Shown here: positions 38,664 through 46,270 of the stretch, one piece after another | How the letters are laid out: each line of letters starts with the position of its first letter | Position numbering within the stretch: position 1 is the first letter of the stretch | Assembly: GCF_002797555.1 (NCBI RefSeq) | Contig: NZ_PGFA01000001.1 | Location: 1,736,001-1,800,000, forward strand | DNA: 64,000 nt | Reading direction: 5' to 3' | Origin: Hymenobacter chitinivorans DSM 11115 | GTDB lineage: Bacteria > Bacteroidota > Bacteroidia > Cytophagales > Hymenobacteraceae | The notes under the pieces: model-generated | Database searches by the model: none | What the model was told of the DNA's origin: nothing | The model's input: only the letters and a program-made list of their open reading frames with translations | Made by a program: the position numbers and the translations under genes

Positions 38664-38935
38664 AACAATAAGTAAATAGGGAAGACAAATGCCGCCGGTA
38701 GCGCCGGTGTCACAAGTTTTCTCAAGCTAGCAAAGTTTGTGACACCAACTTGTCACAGATTACCGGCGTCACAAAAAAATTGTGACAGGCGTACTTTGTG
38801 ACAGGTTGTTGTCACAAGATTAGGCAGCCCTTCCACTTTTGTGACAGATGACTGCCGTAGCGGTTATGCCGGCGGGTTAGCTCCATACCCAGTCGCGAGT
38901 TCTGCGTAACGACGGGAAAGCCTTAGCTTCGCACC
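38664..38935. promoter_or_regulatory. Divergent intergenic region with eight TTGTGACA-type sites
   Basis: TTGTGACA or its complement (some with one mismatch) occurs at 38708-38715 (TGTCACAA), 38737-38744 (TTGTGACA), 38751-38758 (TGTCACAG), 38767-38774 (CGTCACAA), 38780-38787 (TTGTGACA), 38796-38803 (TTGTGACA), 38810-38817 (TGTCACAA) and 38839-38846 (TTGTGACA). Eight sites lie in 139 bases, in both orientations, with some forming inverted pairs. No such words occur in the adjoining coding sequence. The likely meaning is an operator cluster for the divergent XRE regulator. Confidence 0.8.
38924..38931 (+). promoter_or_regulatory. Promoter-like TAGCTTCG just before the ATPase start
   Basis: TAGCTTCG resembles the TAnnTTTG -7 element and ends 4 bases before the ATG at 38936. 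If real, the transcript would start at or close to the ATG, so the mRNA would be leaderless. A matching element exists at 43037-43044. Confidence 0.4.
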
Positions 38936-40033
38936 ATGTTAAAACGCCTGCACGTTAAGAATTTCACCGTTTTCGCCGAGGCCGAGTTTGAGTTCAGTCG
39001 CGGGCTGAATGTTATTGTGGGGACGAATGGAACAGGCAAGAGCCACGTGCTGAAGCTGGGGTATGCGGTGTTAAATAGTTTTGGAAGCAAGCATCTATTG
39101 GAAGATTATCAAGCATCCAATAATTCCAACGATGTTTCACTACCTCGAAAGGAGGAAACAATAACTATACACGAGAAGCTGCTCACAGTATTCCGGCCAT
39201 CTCCCGCTCGTTTAAGACAGCTCATTCGTCGGGAGGCAGTACCTCAAGAGGCTCGAATAGAATATGATTTTCATAATCAGTCATATTCACCAGGAGTTCT
39301 TTCTTTTCAATCCAACCGTTCTCATGAGTCCAATATTGGGTTAAACTCTTGGGAAAATGTTGTGCAATGGTTTGCTCCACCAGTATTTATCCCGGCTAAA
39401 GAAGTATTGACGCTCGGGTGGATGCTGTCTGCTTCCCGCCAGTTTAAGCTGCCGATGGATGAGACATATTTGGATGTACTCGGCCAACTCAGTGGTTTGG
39501 CCCTTCAGAACCCTGAGCAAGCAGCAGCAGCAGCAATTTCAGCGCTAACCAAACTGTTAGGTGGAGAAGTAGAGGAACAGAATGGCTCTTTCTTTTTGGT
39601 TTATCCGAAGGAAGAACGCATGGAAATGAACCTCGTAGCTGAAGGCTTACGCAAGTTTGGTACGCTGCAAAAGCTGCTGAGCAACGGTAGCCTCACGCCC
39701 CGTGCTACGTTATTTTGGGACGAGCCCGAGGCAAACCTCAACCCGGCGCTGCTCAAGAAGCTGGCGGCGCTGCTGGTGCAGCTGGCCGGGCAGGGCTTCC
39801 AGATTATTCTGGCTACGCACAGCCTGTTTCTGCTCAAGGAATTCCACATTCTCTCGCGGGAGCTGAAAACGCCGGTGCGCTATTTCGGGCTGAGTGCCGA
39901 GCCGGGCCAGGCTACTACCGTCACCGCTGCCGACAACCTGGAGCACTTACCCGATATCGTGGCCCTGGATGCGGAGTTGGAGCAGTCGGACAAGTTCCTG
40001 AACGTCTTGAATCAGGAAGATGCAGACATTTGA
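38936..40033 (+). CDS. AAA family ATPase (RecF/OLD-like, AAA_21/AAA_15 type)
   Basis: The 365-residue protein opens with MLKRLHVKNFTVFAEAEFEF, the usual start of RecF/SMC-like ATPases, then Walker A GTNGTGKSH (29-37), an extended insertion, a signature-like LVAEGLRKFGTLQKLLSNGSL (233-253), Walker B TLFWDEPEANLNP with Asp262/Glu263, and switch His295 in ILATHSLFLL. The gene overlaps the next by 14 bases, so the two are translationally coupled. The first two-thirds (to about 39660) is AT-richer and uses other codons than the end. Similar ATPases pair with nuclease-like proteins in anti-phage systems; that role is an inference here. Confidence 0.88.
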   Translation: MLKRLHVKNFTVFAEAEFEFSRGLNVIVGTNGTGKSHVLKLGYAVLNSFGSKHLLEDYQASNNSNDVSLPRKEETITIHEKLLTVFRPSPARLRQLIRREAVPQEARIEYDFHNQSYSPGVLSFQSNRSHESNIGLNSWENVVQWFAPPVFIPAKEVLTLGWMLSASRQFKLPMDETYLDVLGQLSGLALQNPEQAAAAAISALTKLLGGEVEEQNGSFFLVYPKEERMEMNLVAEGLRKFGTLQKLLSNGSLTPRATLFWDEPEANLNPALLKKLAALLVQLAGQGFQIILATHSLFLLKEFHILSRELKTPVRYFGLSAEPGQATTVTAADNLEHLPDIVALDAELEQSDKFLNVLNQEDADI

Positions 40034-40601
40034 GGAGGGCGCGCTACGGCTTTTCTTTCCGCTGGAGTGGTCGGTGCTGAAATACGATGATTGCCAGTAC
40101 TACCGCGGCCCGGTAGTGCGCACCGGCACCGATATGGCCGCCGTCGATTTTGTCGTGGCCGCTCCCCAGCAGCCCCCCGTGCTGCTGTTGATAGAGGTAA
40201 AGGACTTTCGCGGCCACGCCGTGGCCAACCGGCCACGCCTGCTTTCGGGAGAGCTGGCCGTGGAAGTACTGCGCAAAGCCCTTGATACTGTGGCCGCCTT
40301 GGCGCTATGGCCGCGGAGCCGCCACCCGGAGCTTGGCCCATTTTCGCCCGCGCTACTGGCAAACGACACCGACCTTCGGGTAGTATTGTTGCTGGAAGAA
40401 GACCCTACTCCCAATGCGGACGACCGACGCGAAACGCGGCAAAAGCTGAAGCAGGATGCCCAGCTCAAGTTGCGTGGCGACATTGCTCAACTGCTGATTA
40501 ATAAGCTTACTCCCTTTCGCATAACCTCGTTTGTCCATAGCTGCGCCACCGTACCGGCTAGATTTGGCTGGTACGCCCTGGCGGCCCCTCCGAACGGCTA
40601 A
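40020..40601 (+). CDS. PD-(D/E)xK nuclease-like partner of the ATPase
   Basis: The 193-residue protein overlaps the ATPase gene by 14 bases. Residues AVDFVVAA (Asp43) followed by VLLLIEVKDFRGH (Glu59-x-Lys61) form the D...(D/E)xK core of restriction-endonuclease-like folds, with hydrophobic strands around them and spacing within the usual range. The C-terminal half is helical and of unknown type. It has no signal or membrane segment. I know no named family that matches the full length. It is a candidate effector whose activity is controlled by the ATPase, as in other two-component ATPase-nuclease defence systems. Confidence 0.65.
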   Translation: MQTFEEGALRLFFPLEWSVLKYDDCQYYRGPVVRTGTDMAAVDFVVAAPQQPPVLLLIEVKDFRGHAVANRPRLLSGELAVEVLRKALDTVAALALWPRSRHPELGPFSPALLANDTDLRVVLLLEEDPTPNADDRRETRQKLKQDAQLKLRGDIAQLLINKLTPFRITSFVHSCATVPARFGWYALAAPPNG

Positions 40602-40636
40602 GGCGCCCTACATTTTCTTGATTTTAAATCCCTTAT

Positions 40637-42421
40637 ATGACCCCAACTTCTACTCCCAAACTGCTCTTGCTGGCCGCCTGCGCGGCTTCCCTGGGCCTGG
40701 CCTCCTGCGGGCAGGAACAGCACGCCGGCTCGGCCGAAGCGCCCACCGCCGACGCCAACTTCGAGCGGTTTAAAACCCAGTTTATCGACTCGCTCTGGTA
40801 CTACAACCCCGAGTGGGCCAGCAGCCAGGGCTACCACCGCTACGACTCCCTGCTGGTGGTGCCCAACGCGGCCCGCCGCCAAGTAGAAGCCAAGGACCAA
40901 GCCCGGGTGCGCCGGCAGCTGGGCACGTTCCCGGTCGGGGAGCTGTCGGTAAATAACCAGACCGATTTCCGGCTGATTGAAAACTACCTCAATAGCGCCC
41001 GGTGGTACGCCGACACGCTGCGGGAGTGGCAGTGGAACCCGGCCAGCTACAACCTGGGCTCGTCGGTGGCCGAAATCCTGAACGGCCGCTACCAGCCCCT
41101 GGACCGCCGCCTGCGCAGCATCTCGCTGAAGATTTCCCGGGCCTCCGACTACTACGCCGCCGCCGAGGACAACATCCAAAACCCGACCCAGGAGCACACC
41201 AAGCTGGCTATTCAGCAAAGCAAGGGGGCACTGGCGGTGTTCGGGCCCGCCCTGCTCGATTCACTGGGCCGCTCGGGCCTGAGTGAGCGGGAGAAGAAAG
41301 ACTTCCGTGACCGGGTGGCGACGACCAAGCTGGTACTCGAAAACTACATCAAGTTTCTCCAGGAAGAAGTGCTGCCGGCCGGCAAGTTCCGCAGCTTCCG
41401 CCTAGGCAAGGCTCTCTACGACCGGAAGTTTGCCTACGACATTCAGAGCACTTACTCGGCCGACCAGGTCTACCAGAAGGCCCAGCAGCACAAGCAGGAG
41501 CTGCTGCGCGACATGAAGAAGCGGGCCGCCCGGCTCTGGCCCAAGTACTTTGCCGGCCAGCCCCGGCCCGCCGATTCGCTGGCTGCCGTGCAGCAGGTTA
41601 TCAGCCGGCTCTCCCAGAACCACGCCACCCCGGCCGGCTTCGTGGCCGCCGTGAAGGCCCAGATTCCAACCCTGGTTACGTTCGTCAACGACCAGAAACT
41701 GCTCACCCAGGACCCGACCAAGCCCCTGGTGGTGCGCGAAACCCCGCTCTACATGCGCGGCAGCGGGGCCGGCGCCTCCGTGTCGGCCCCCGGGCCTTAT
41801 GATACGTCGGCCGACACCTATTATAACGTGGAGCCCCTGGACGGGCAGCCCGCCGAGCAGGCCAACAGCTACCTGCGCGAGTACAACGAGTACACCCTGC
41901 AGATTCTCAACATCCACGAGGCCATTCCGGGGCATTACACCCAGCTCGTGTACGCCAACCGCAGTCCTTCGCTTATCAAATCTATCTTCGGCAACGGGGC
42001 CATGATTGAGGGCTGGGCCGTGTACGCCGAGCGCATGATGCTGGAAAGCGGCTACGGCGGCAACACCGACGAAATGTGGCTCATGTGGGACAAGTGGAAT
42101 ATGCGCGTGACCCTGAACGCCATTCTCGACCACGAAATCCAGGTCAACAACGCCTCCGAGGCCAGCATCGTGGCCCTGCTCACCCGCGACGGGTTCCAGG
42201 AGCAGTCGGAGGCTACCAACAAGTGGAAGCGGGCCACCCTGAGCCAGGTGCAGCTGGCCAGCTACTTCACCGGCTACACCGAAATCTACGATTTGCGCCA
42301 GGAGCTCAAAAAGGAGCAGGGCAGCCAGTTTGACCTCAAAGCCTTCAACGAGCAGTTTCTCAGCTACGGCAGCGCCCCGGTGCGCTACATCCGCACGATG
42401 ATGCTCAAAAAGCCGGCGTAA
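40637..42421 (+). CDS. DUF885 family metallopeptidase-like lipoprotein
   Basis: The 594-residue product has a lipoprotein signal (LLLLAACAASLGLASC) and the DUF885 layout: ERFKTQFIDSLWYYNPEWASSQGYHRYDS at the N-terminus, and in the C-terminal half a thermolysin-like NIHEAIPGHYTQLVY motif (a HExxxGH variant) followed by the third ligand helix EGWAVYAERMMLESGY. Members are zinc-dependent carboxypeptidases or amidases of the outer or inner membrane. It starts 35 bases after the nuclease-like gene in the same direction, but its signal peptide and family argue for an independent role. Confidence 0.9.
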   Translation: MTPTSTPKLLLLAACAASLGLASCGQEQHAGSAEAPTADANFERFKTQFIDSLWYYNPEWASSQGYHRYDSLLVVPNAARRQVEAKDQARVRRQLGTFPVGELSVNNQTDFRLIENYLNSARWYADTLREWQWNPASYNLGSSVAEILNGRYQPLDRRLRSISLKISRASDYYAAAEDNIQNPTQEHTKLAIQQSKGALAVFGPALLDSLGRSGLSEREKKDFRDRVATTKLVLENYIKFLQEEVLPAGKFRSFRLGKALYDRKFAYDIQSTYSADQVYQKAQQHKQELLRDMKKRAARLWPKYFAGQPRPADSLAAVQQVISRLSQNHATPAGFVAAVKAQIPTLVTFVNDQKLLTQDPTKPLVVRETPLYMRGSGAGASVSAPGPYDTSADTYYNVEPLDGQPAEQANSYLREYNEYTLQILNIHEAIPGHYTQLVYANRSPSLIKSIFGNGAMIEGWAVYAERMMLESGYGGNTDEMWLMWDKWNMRVTLNAILDHEIQVNNASEASIVALLTRDGFQEQSEATNKWKRATLSQVQLASYFTGYTEIYDLRQELKKEQGSQFDLKAFNEQFLSYGSAPVRYIRTMMLKKPA

Positions 42422-42451
42422 GGAAAGCGGTAAATAGCTAGCCGGTATTGC

Positions 42452-42494
42452 AACAGAACGTCATGTCGACCAGTGGTCGACATGACGTTCTGTT
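42452..42494. terminator. Long perfect hairpin after the DUF885 gene
   Basis: Twenty-one bases at 42452-42472 (beginning AACAGAACGTCATGTC) are perfectly complementary to 42474-42494, separated by a single base. A T-run follows (TTT). It is a strong hairpin between two genes in the same direction and is likely to terminate the upstream transcript. The arm length and A/T ends suggest a mobile palindromic repeat that works as a terminator. Confidence 0.8.
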
Positions 42495-42563
42495 TATGCC
42501 CAGTAGGCATACCTGAATCCGCTGGCGGGCCGTATACTGCTACTTCAGTTTTTTACCCGTTTT

Positions 42564-42920
42564 ATGAAAGAGAAAGACCGTCAGCGCGTCTACGATACCG
42601 ACGATGAGGGCCTGCGCCGCTATACCCACGAGCACATGAAGGTGCTGGCCAAGTTCACCTCCGACAACTGCGAAATCTGTGCGTCGTTGGCCCCGCCCTT
42701 CGAGCAGTTTGCCAACGACGAACCCTACGAAACCATCCTGTTTCTGCGCCTGGCCTCGGAGGAAAGTCCGGTGGCCAAGAAGCTGATGCAGCAGAAAGTG
42801 GCCCCGTTCTTCGTGAGCTACTGCCAGGGCCGCATCCTGGAGTGCGACACGCTGACCACCGAGCAGCAAGTGCTCGACATGCTGGAGCGCCTGCGGGAGT
42901 TTCTGCCCCAAAACCACTAA
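42564..42920 (+). CDS. Thioredoxin-like protein
   Basis: The 118-residue product has a thioredoxin fold: MKVLAKFTSDNCEICASLAPPFEQFAND carries the CxxC active site (Cys36 and Cys39, sequence CEIC) at the start of helix 1, and the cis-proline region VAPFFVSYCQGRIL follows. The usual WCGPC is replaced by NCEIC, so this is a divergent member, cytoplasmic, of unknown partner. There is a purine-rich ribosome-binding region before the start. Confidence 0.85.
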   Translation: MKEKDRQRVYDTDDEGLRRYTHEHMKVLAKFTSDNCEICASLAPPFEQFANDEPYETILFLRLASEESPVAKKLMQQKVAPFFVSYCQGRILECDTLTTEQQVLDMLERLREFLPQNH

Positions 42921-43036
42921 GCTAGCGGCTCCTGCGCCTGCGGCTGCACGAGGACCTGTGGGCCCTGCTGGCCTTATTAACTACGTTTCTGCTGTTGTTT
43001 TTGCGGTTCTAGGGCGTCGGCCCGCTAATTTCCTCC

Positions 43037-43044
43037 TAGCTTCG
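43037..43044 (+). promoter_or_regulatory. Promoter-like TAGCTTCG before the YdcF gene
   Basis: TAGCTTCG, identical to the element at 38924-38931, ends 5 bases before the GTG start at 43050. It would again imply a leaderless or near-leaderless transcript. Confidence 0.4.
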
Positions 43045-43049
43045 CGGCC

Positions 43050-43814
43050 GTGTTTTTCATTGTCTCCAAAACGTTGCCCTACCTGCTGGAGCCCGCCATC
43101 TGGCTGCTAGCTTTGCTCGGTGGGGCCTTGCTGAGCCGGCGTCCCGCCCGGCAGCGCGGCTTCGTGGTGGCGGCCCTGGCCGTCGTGGTGCTGGGCACTA
43201 ATGGCGGACTGGTCAACGAGGCCTGGCTGGCCTGGGAGCTGCCACCCGTACCGCTGCGCACCGTTGCCCCCCACGACGCGGGCGTGCTGCTCACCGGCGT
43301 GACCCGGCCCCAGAAGTCGCCCCACGACCGGGTGTACTTAGCCGAGGGCGCCGACCGGGTGACGCACGCGCTGTGGCTCTACCGGGCCGGGCGCATCCGC
43401 CGCATCATTATCAGCGGGGGCTCGGGCTCCTTGCGGGAAGTGGCCCACACCGAAGCCCACGATATTGCTACCCTGCTGCGCCTGGCCGGGGTGCCCCGCC
43501 AGGATATTCTGCTGGAGGAACGCAGCCGCAACACCCGCGAAAATGCCCTCTACACCAAGCAGCTGCTCACCCAGCACCCCGACCTCAAGAGCCTGGTGCT
43601 CATTACCTCGGCCTTCCACCAGCGCCGGGCCCTGGGCTGCTTCGCCAAAGTAGGCCTGCATCCCACGCCCTTCCCCGTCGACTTTCGCACCGAAGACCGG
43701 GGCCTCCATTCCCTTACCTACTGGCTGCCCGACGCCACCGCCCTAGGCCGCTGGAGCCACCTGCTCCACGAGCTACTCGGCTTCCTGACCTACAAGCTGC
43801 TGGGCTATATTTAA
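43050..43814 (+). CDS. YdcF/DUF218 family membrane protein
   Basis: The 254-residue product starts at a GTG and has two N-terminal hydrophobic segments (PYLLEPAIWLLALLGGALLS and RGFVVAALAVVVLGTNG) and a DUF218 catalytic-like domain: DAGVLLTGV..., RRIIISGGSG, TEAHDIATLLRLAGVPRQDILLEERSRNTRENALYTKQLL and LITSAFHQRRALGCF. The family is linked to cell-envelope sugar or phospholipid metabolism (ElyC, SanA), but the exact reaction is not settled. Confidence 0.9.
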   Translation: MFFIVSKTLPYLLEPAIWLLALLGGALLSRRPARQRGFVVAALAVVVLGTNGGLVNEAWLAWELPPVPLRTVAPHDAGVLLTGVTRPQKSPHDRVYLAEGADRVTHALWLYRAGRIRRIIISGGSGSLREVAHTEAHDIATLLRLAGVPRQDILLEERSRNTRENALYTKQLLTQHPDLKSLVLITSAFHQRRALGCFAKVGLHPTPFPVDFRTEDRGLHSLTYWLPDATALGRWSHLLHELLGFLTYKLLGYI

Positions 43815-43825
43815 GGTGGGGGAAT

Positions 43826-44060
43826 GTGAGGAATGTGGTTGAATGGGAAAATGTGAGGACTCGTGTCCATGCGAGCTTGCGAAGCCATCCGTCCTCTGAA
43901 ATATGCTGCCCGTCCTCAAATGAAAAGCCCTTTACTCCAACTGGAATAAAGGGCTTTCTAGTAAAAGGGAGTGACTACCTGCGCAGCGGACGGATTAACG
44001 CCGCTTGAGGCGCCGAATGTCATTCTTCCTCGCAAGGACACATTCAACCACATTCCTCAC
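43826..44060. repeat. Hairpin element family B, copy 1
   Basis: A perfect 20-bp inverted repeat (43826-43845 against 44041-44060, GTGAGGAATGTGGTTGAATG) encloses a core starting GCGAGCTTGCGAAGCCATCC (43871-43890) and containing a terminator-like hairpin (AAAGCCCTTTA ... TAAAGGGCTTT, 43922-43957). The same core occurs in copy 2 (48231-48497), but the arms differ in sequence while each is self-complementary. No ORF is present. It ends close to the stop codon of the convergent aldehyde dehydrogenase. Confidence 0.85.
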
Positions 44061-44077
44061 ATTTTCCACATTCAAAA

Positions 44078-45475
44078 TCACTCTACTTTCTTCTTGACCA
44101 CGGGGGCTTCGCCGGCTATCCAGATGCTTTTCTGGTTCACGAATTCGCGGATGCCCAGGTAAGACAGCTCCCGGCCGTAGCCCGACTTCTTGACCCCGCC
44201 GAAGGGCATTTCCGGCGACGACTTGACCATGGCATTCACGAACACCGCTCCCGATTCGATGCGGCGGGCCACGGCCTCACCGCGCTGCTGGTCGCGGGTC
44301 CAGACGGAGGCGCCCAGGCCGAAGGGCGAGTCGTTGGCCAGGCGCACCGCGTCGGCTTCGTCGCGGGCTTCGAGAATGAGGGCCACCGGGCCAAAGAGCT
44401 CCTCGTAGTAAGCCGGCTGCCCGGGCTTGATGTTCGACAGAATCATGGGCCGGAACAGGGCCATGCCGGGCGCTTTCTGCCCGCCGAACAGCTCCACTTT
44501 GGCCCCAGCCTTCACCGTGTCTTCCACCTGCTTGGTGAGCTCGTCGGCCAGGTCGGGGCGGGCCAGGGGGCCGTACTGGGTGGCCTCGTCGAGCGGGTCG
44601 CCGGTGCGCAAAGCCAGCAGGTGGGTTTTGAGCTGGCTGATAAAGGGCTTGACGATGGATTTATCGACGATGAAGCGCTTGGCGGCAATGCAGCTCTGCC
44701 CGGCGTTGACCATGCGGGCCTGGGCGGCGGTTTTGGCGGCCAGCTCCAGGTCGGCGTCGGCCAGCACCACGAAGGGGTCGGAGCCGCCGAGCTCCAGCAC
44801 CGTTTTCTTGATCTGGGCCCCGGCCGTGGCAGCCACTTTGGAGCCGGCCAGCTCACTGCCGGTCAGCGTGGCGGCCTTCACCCGGTCGTCCTGCAGCAGC
44901 TTTTCCACCAAATCGGAGCCGATGAGCAGGGTGCGGAACGTGGCGGGCGGGAAGCCCGCGTCGTGGAAGATTTTTTCCAGGGCCAGGGCGCACTGGGGCA
45001 CGTTGGAGGCGTGCTTGAGCAAGCCCACGTTGCCGGCCATCAGGGCCGGGGCGGCAAAGCGGATAACCTGCCAGAAGGGGAAGTTCCAGGGCATGATGGC
45101 CAGCACCACGCCCAGGGGCTCGTGGGCAATAAAGCTGCGCCGGGCCTCGGTCTTGATTTGCTCATCGCGCAGAAAATCTTCGGCGTGGTCAGCATAATAG
45201 TCGCAGGTCAGAGCGCACTTGAGCACCTCGGCCCGGCCGTCGACGACGGGTTTGCCCATTTCCAGGGCCATGAGGCGGGCCAGCTCGTCTTGCCGCTCGC
45301 GCAGCAGCTCGGCGGCCCGGTGCATGAGCGCGCGGCGCGTGGCAAAGGTAGTTTCGCGCCACGCGGTGGCGGCCCGGGCGGCCTGGGTCAGGATTCGCTC
45401 GGTTTTGGTCCAGGAAAAGGCCCGGAAGCGCCGCAGCACCTTGCCGGTATAGGGGTTAAAGGATTCGATGGCCAT
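44078..45475 (-). CDS. NAD(P)-dependent succinate-semialdehyde dehydrogenase-type aldehyde dehydrogenase
   Basis: From the ATG at 45475 (MAIESFNPYTGKVL) the product has 465 residues and is an aldehyde dehydrogenase of the GabD/SSADH type. VLAIMPWNFPFWQVIRFAAPALMAGN binds cofactor, KKTVLELGGSDPFVVLADADLE carries the catalytic Glu and NAGQSCIAAKRF the nucleophilic Cys. The C-terminal PEMPFGGVKKSGYGRELSYLGIREFVNQKSI is typical of short SSADH proteins. The substrate is an inference from the subfamily. It is monocistronic. Confidence 0.93.
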   Translation of the reverse strand: MAIESFNPYTGKVLRRFRAFSWTKTERILTQAARAATAWRETTFATRRALMHRAAELLRERQDELARLMALEMGKPVVDGRAEVLKCALTCDYYADHAEDFLRDEQIKTEARRSFIAHEPLGVVLAIMPWNFPFWQVIRFAAPALMAGNVGLLKHASNVPQCALALEKIFHDAGFPPATFRTLLIGSDLVEKLLQDDRVKAATLTGSELAGSKVAATAGAQIKKTVLELGGSDPFVVLADADLELAAKTAAQARMVNAGQSCIAAKRFIVDKSIVKPFISQLKTHLLALRTGDPLDEATQYGPLARPDLADELTKQVEDTVKAGAKVELFGGQKAPGMALFRPMILSNIKPGQPAYYEELFGPVALILEARDEADAVRLANDSPFGLGASVWTRDQQRGEAVARRIESGAVFVNAMVKSSPEMPFGGVKKSGYGRELSYLGIREFVNQKSIWIAGEAPVVKKKVE

Positions 45476-45710
45476 GAGAAAACAAAAAGAGCTCAGAAAG
45501 TTTACAAACAACTACAATAGCGTGCTGTTAGGCAAAACATAGGGCTTGGTGAATACGGCGCGGCCTTAAGCACCACCGTAGGACCTGCGCCCCGGTACTT
45601 TTACGCAACCCAACCGACGCTGCTTACTGCAGAATAAGGTTTATAGTGTACTTTCGTCTCATTGCTGAGCGCGTAGCGTACGTGCGGTCGGCCTTTCAAA
45701 GCTGTTGCCT
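45476..45710. other. Divergent intergenic region, aldehyde dehydrogenase / sigma factor
   Basis: This stretch holds promoters for both directions. A TACTTTCG at 45649-45656 resembles a -7 element about 55 bases before the sigma factor start. There is nothing else I can support. Confidence 0.4.
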
Positions 45711-46268
45711 GTGTCTCCCACCACTCCCGAATCACCGACATCCGTTTCCGAAGAGCTGCTCGTGCAGCGCCTTCGCGACCGGGATGAATCGGCCATGACG
45801 CTGTTCTACGATAAGTATTCGGCGGCTTTGTACGGCGTTATTCTGCGCATCGTCAAGAAAGAGGAAATTGCCGAAGACGTGCTGCAAGAAAGCCTGGTCA
45901 AAATCTGGCATTCGTTCCAGTCCTACGACCCCACCAAAGGGCGGCTTTTCACCTGGGTGCTGAATGTTTCCCGGAATTTGGCTATCGACAAAATCCGGTC
46001 CCGGCAGTACCGCGTAGATACCCGCACGCAGCCCATCGAAGATAGTGCCGCGCTGCGCCAGGCGGCAACTCCCACGTTCCGGCCTGAGCACATTGGTCTG
46101 CAGGAAATGACTGGTAAGCTGGCTCCGGAGCAAAAGCAAATCATTGACCTGCTTTATTTTGGCGGATTTACACAAAGCGAAGTGGCTGAAGAACTCAACC
46201 TGCCGCTGGGAACGGTGAAAACCCGGGCCCGGGCGGCCATCAAAGTACTTTCTAAACTGATTCGATAG
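45711..46268 (+). CDS. ECF-type RNA polymerase sigma factor
   Basis: The product (about 185 residues from the GTG at 45711; a TTG two codons earlier at 45705 is equally possible) has the sigma-70 region 2 (ESAMTLFYDKYSAALYGVILRIVKKEEIAEDVLQESLVKIWHSFQSYDPTKGRLFTWVLNVSRNLAIDKIRSR) with the -10 recognition helix, and region 4 (LAPEQKQIIDLLYFGGFTQSEVAEELNLPLGTVKTRARAA). It has a 45-residue linker. The anti-sigma gene follows 2 bases after the stop, so this is a classic membrane-stress-type pair. Confidence 0.95.
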   Translation: MSPTTPESPTSVSEELLVQRLRDRDESAMTLFYDKYSAALYGVILRIVKKEEIAEDVLQESLVKIWHSFQSYDPTKGRLFTWVLNVSRNLAIDKIRSRQYRVDTRTQPIEDSAALRQAATPTFRPEHIGLQEMTGKLAPEQKQIIDLLYFGGFTQSEVAEELNLPLGTVKTRARAAIKVLSKLIR

Positions 46269-46270
46269 CC

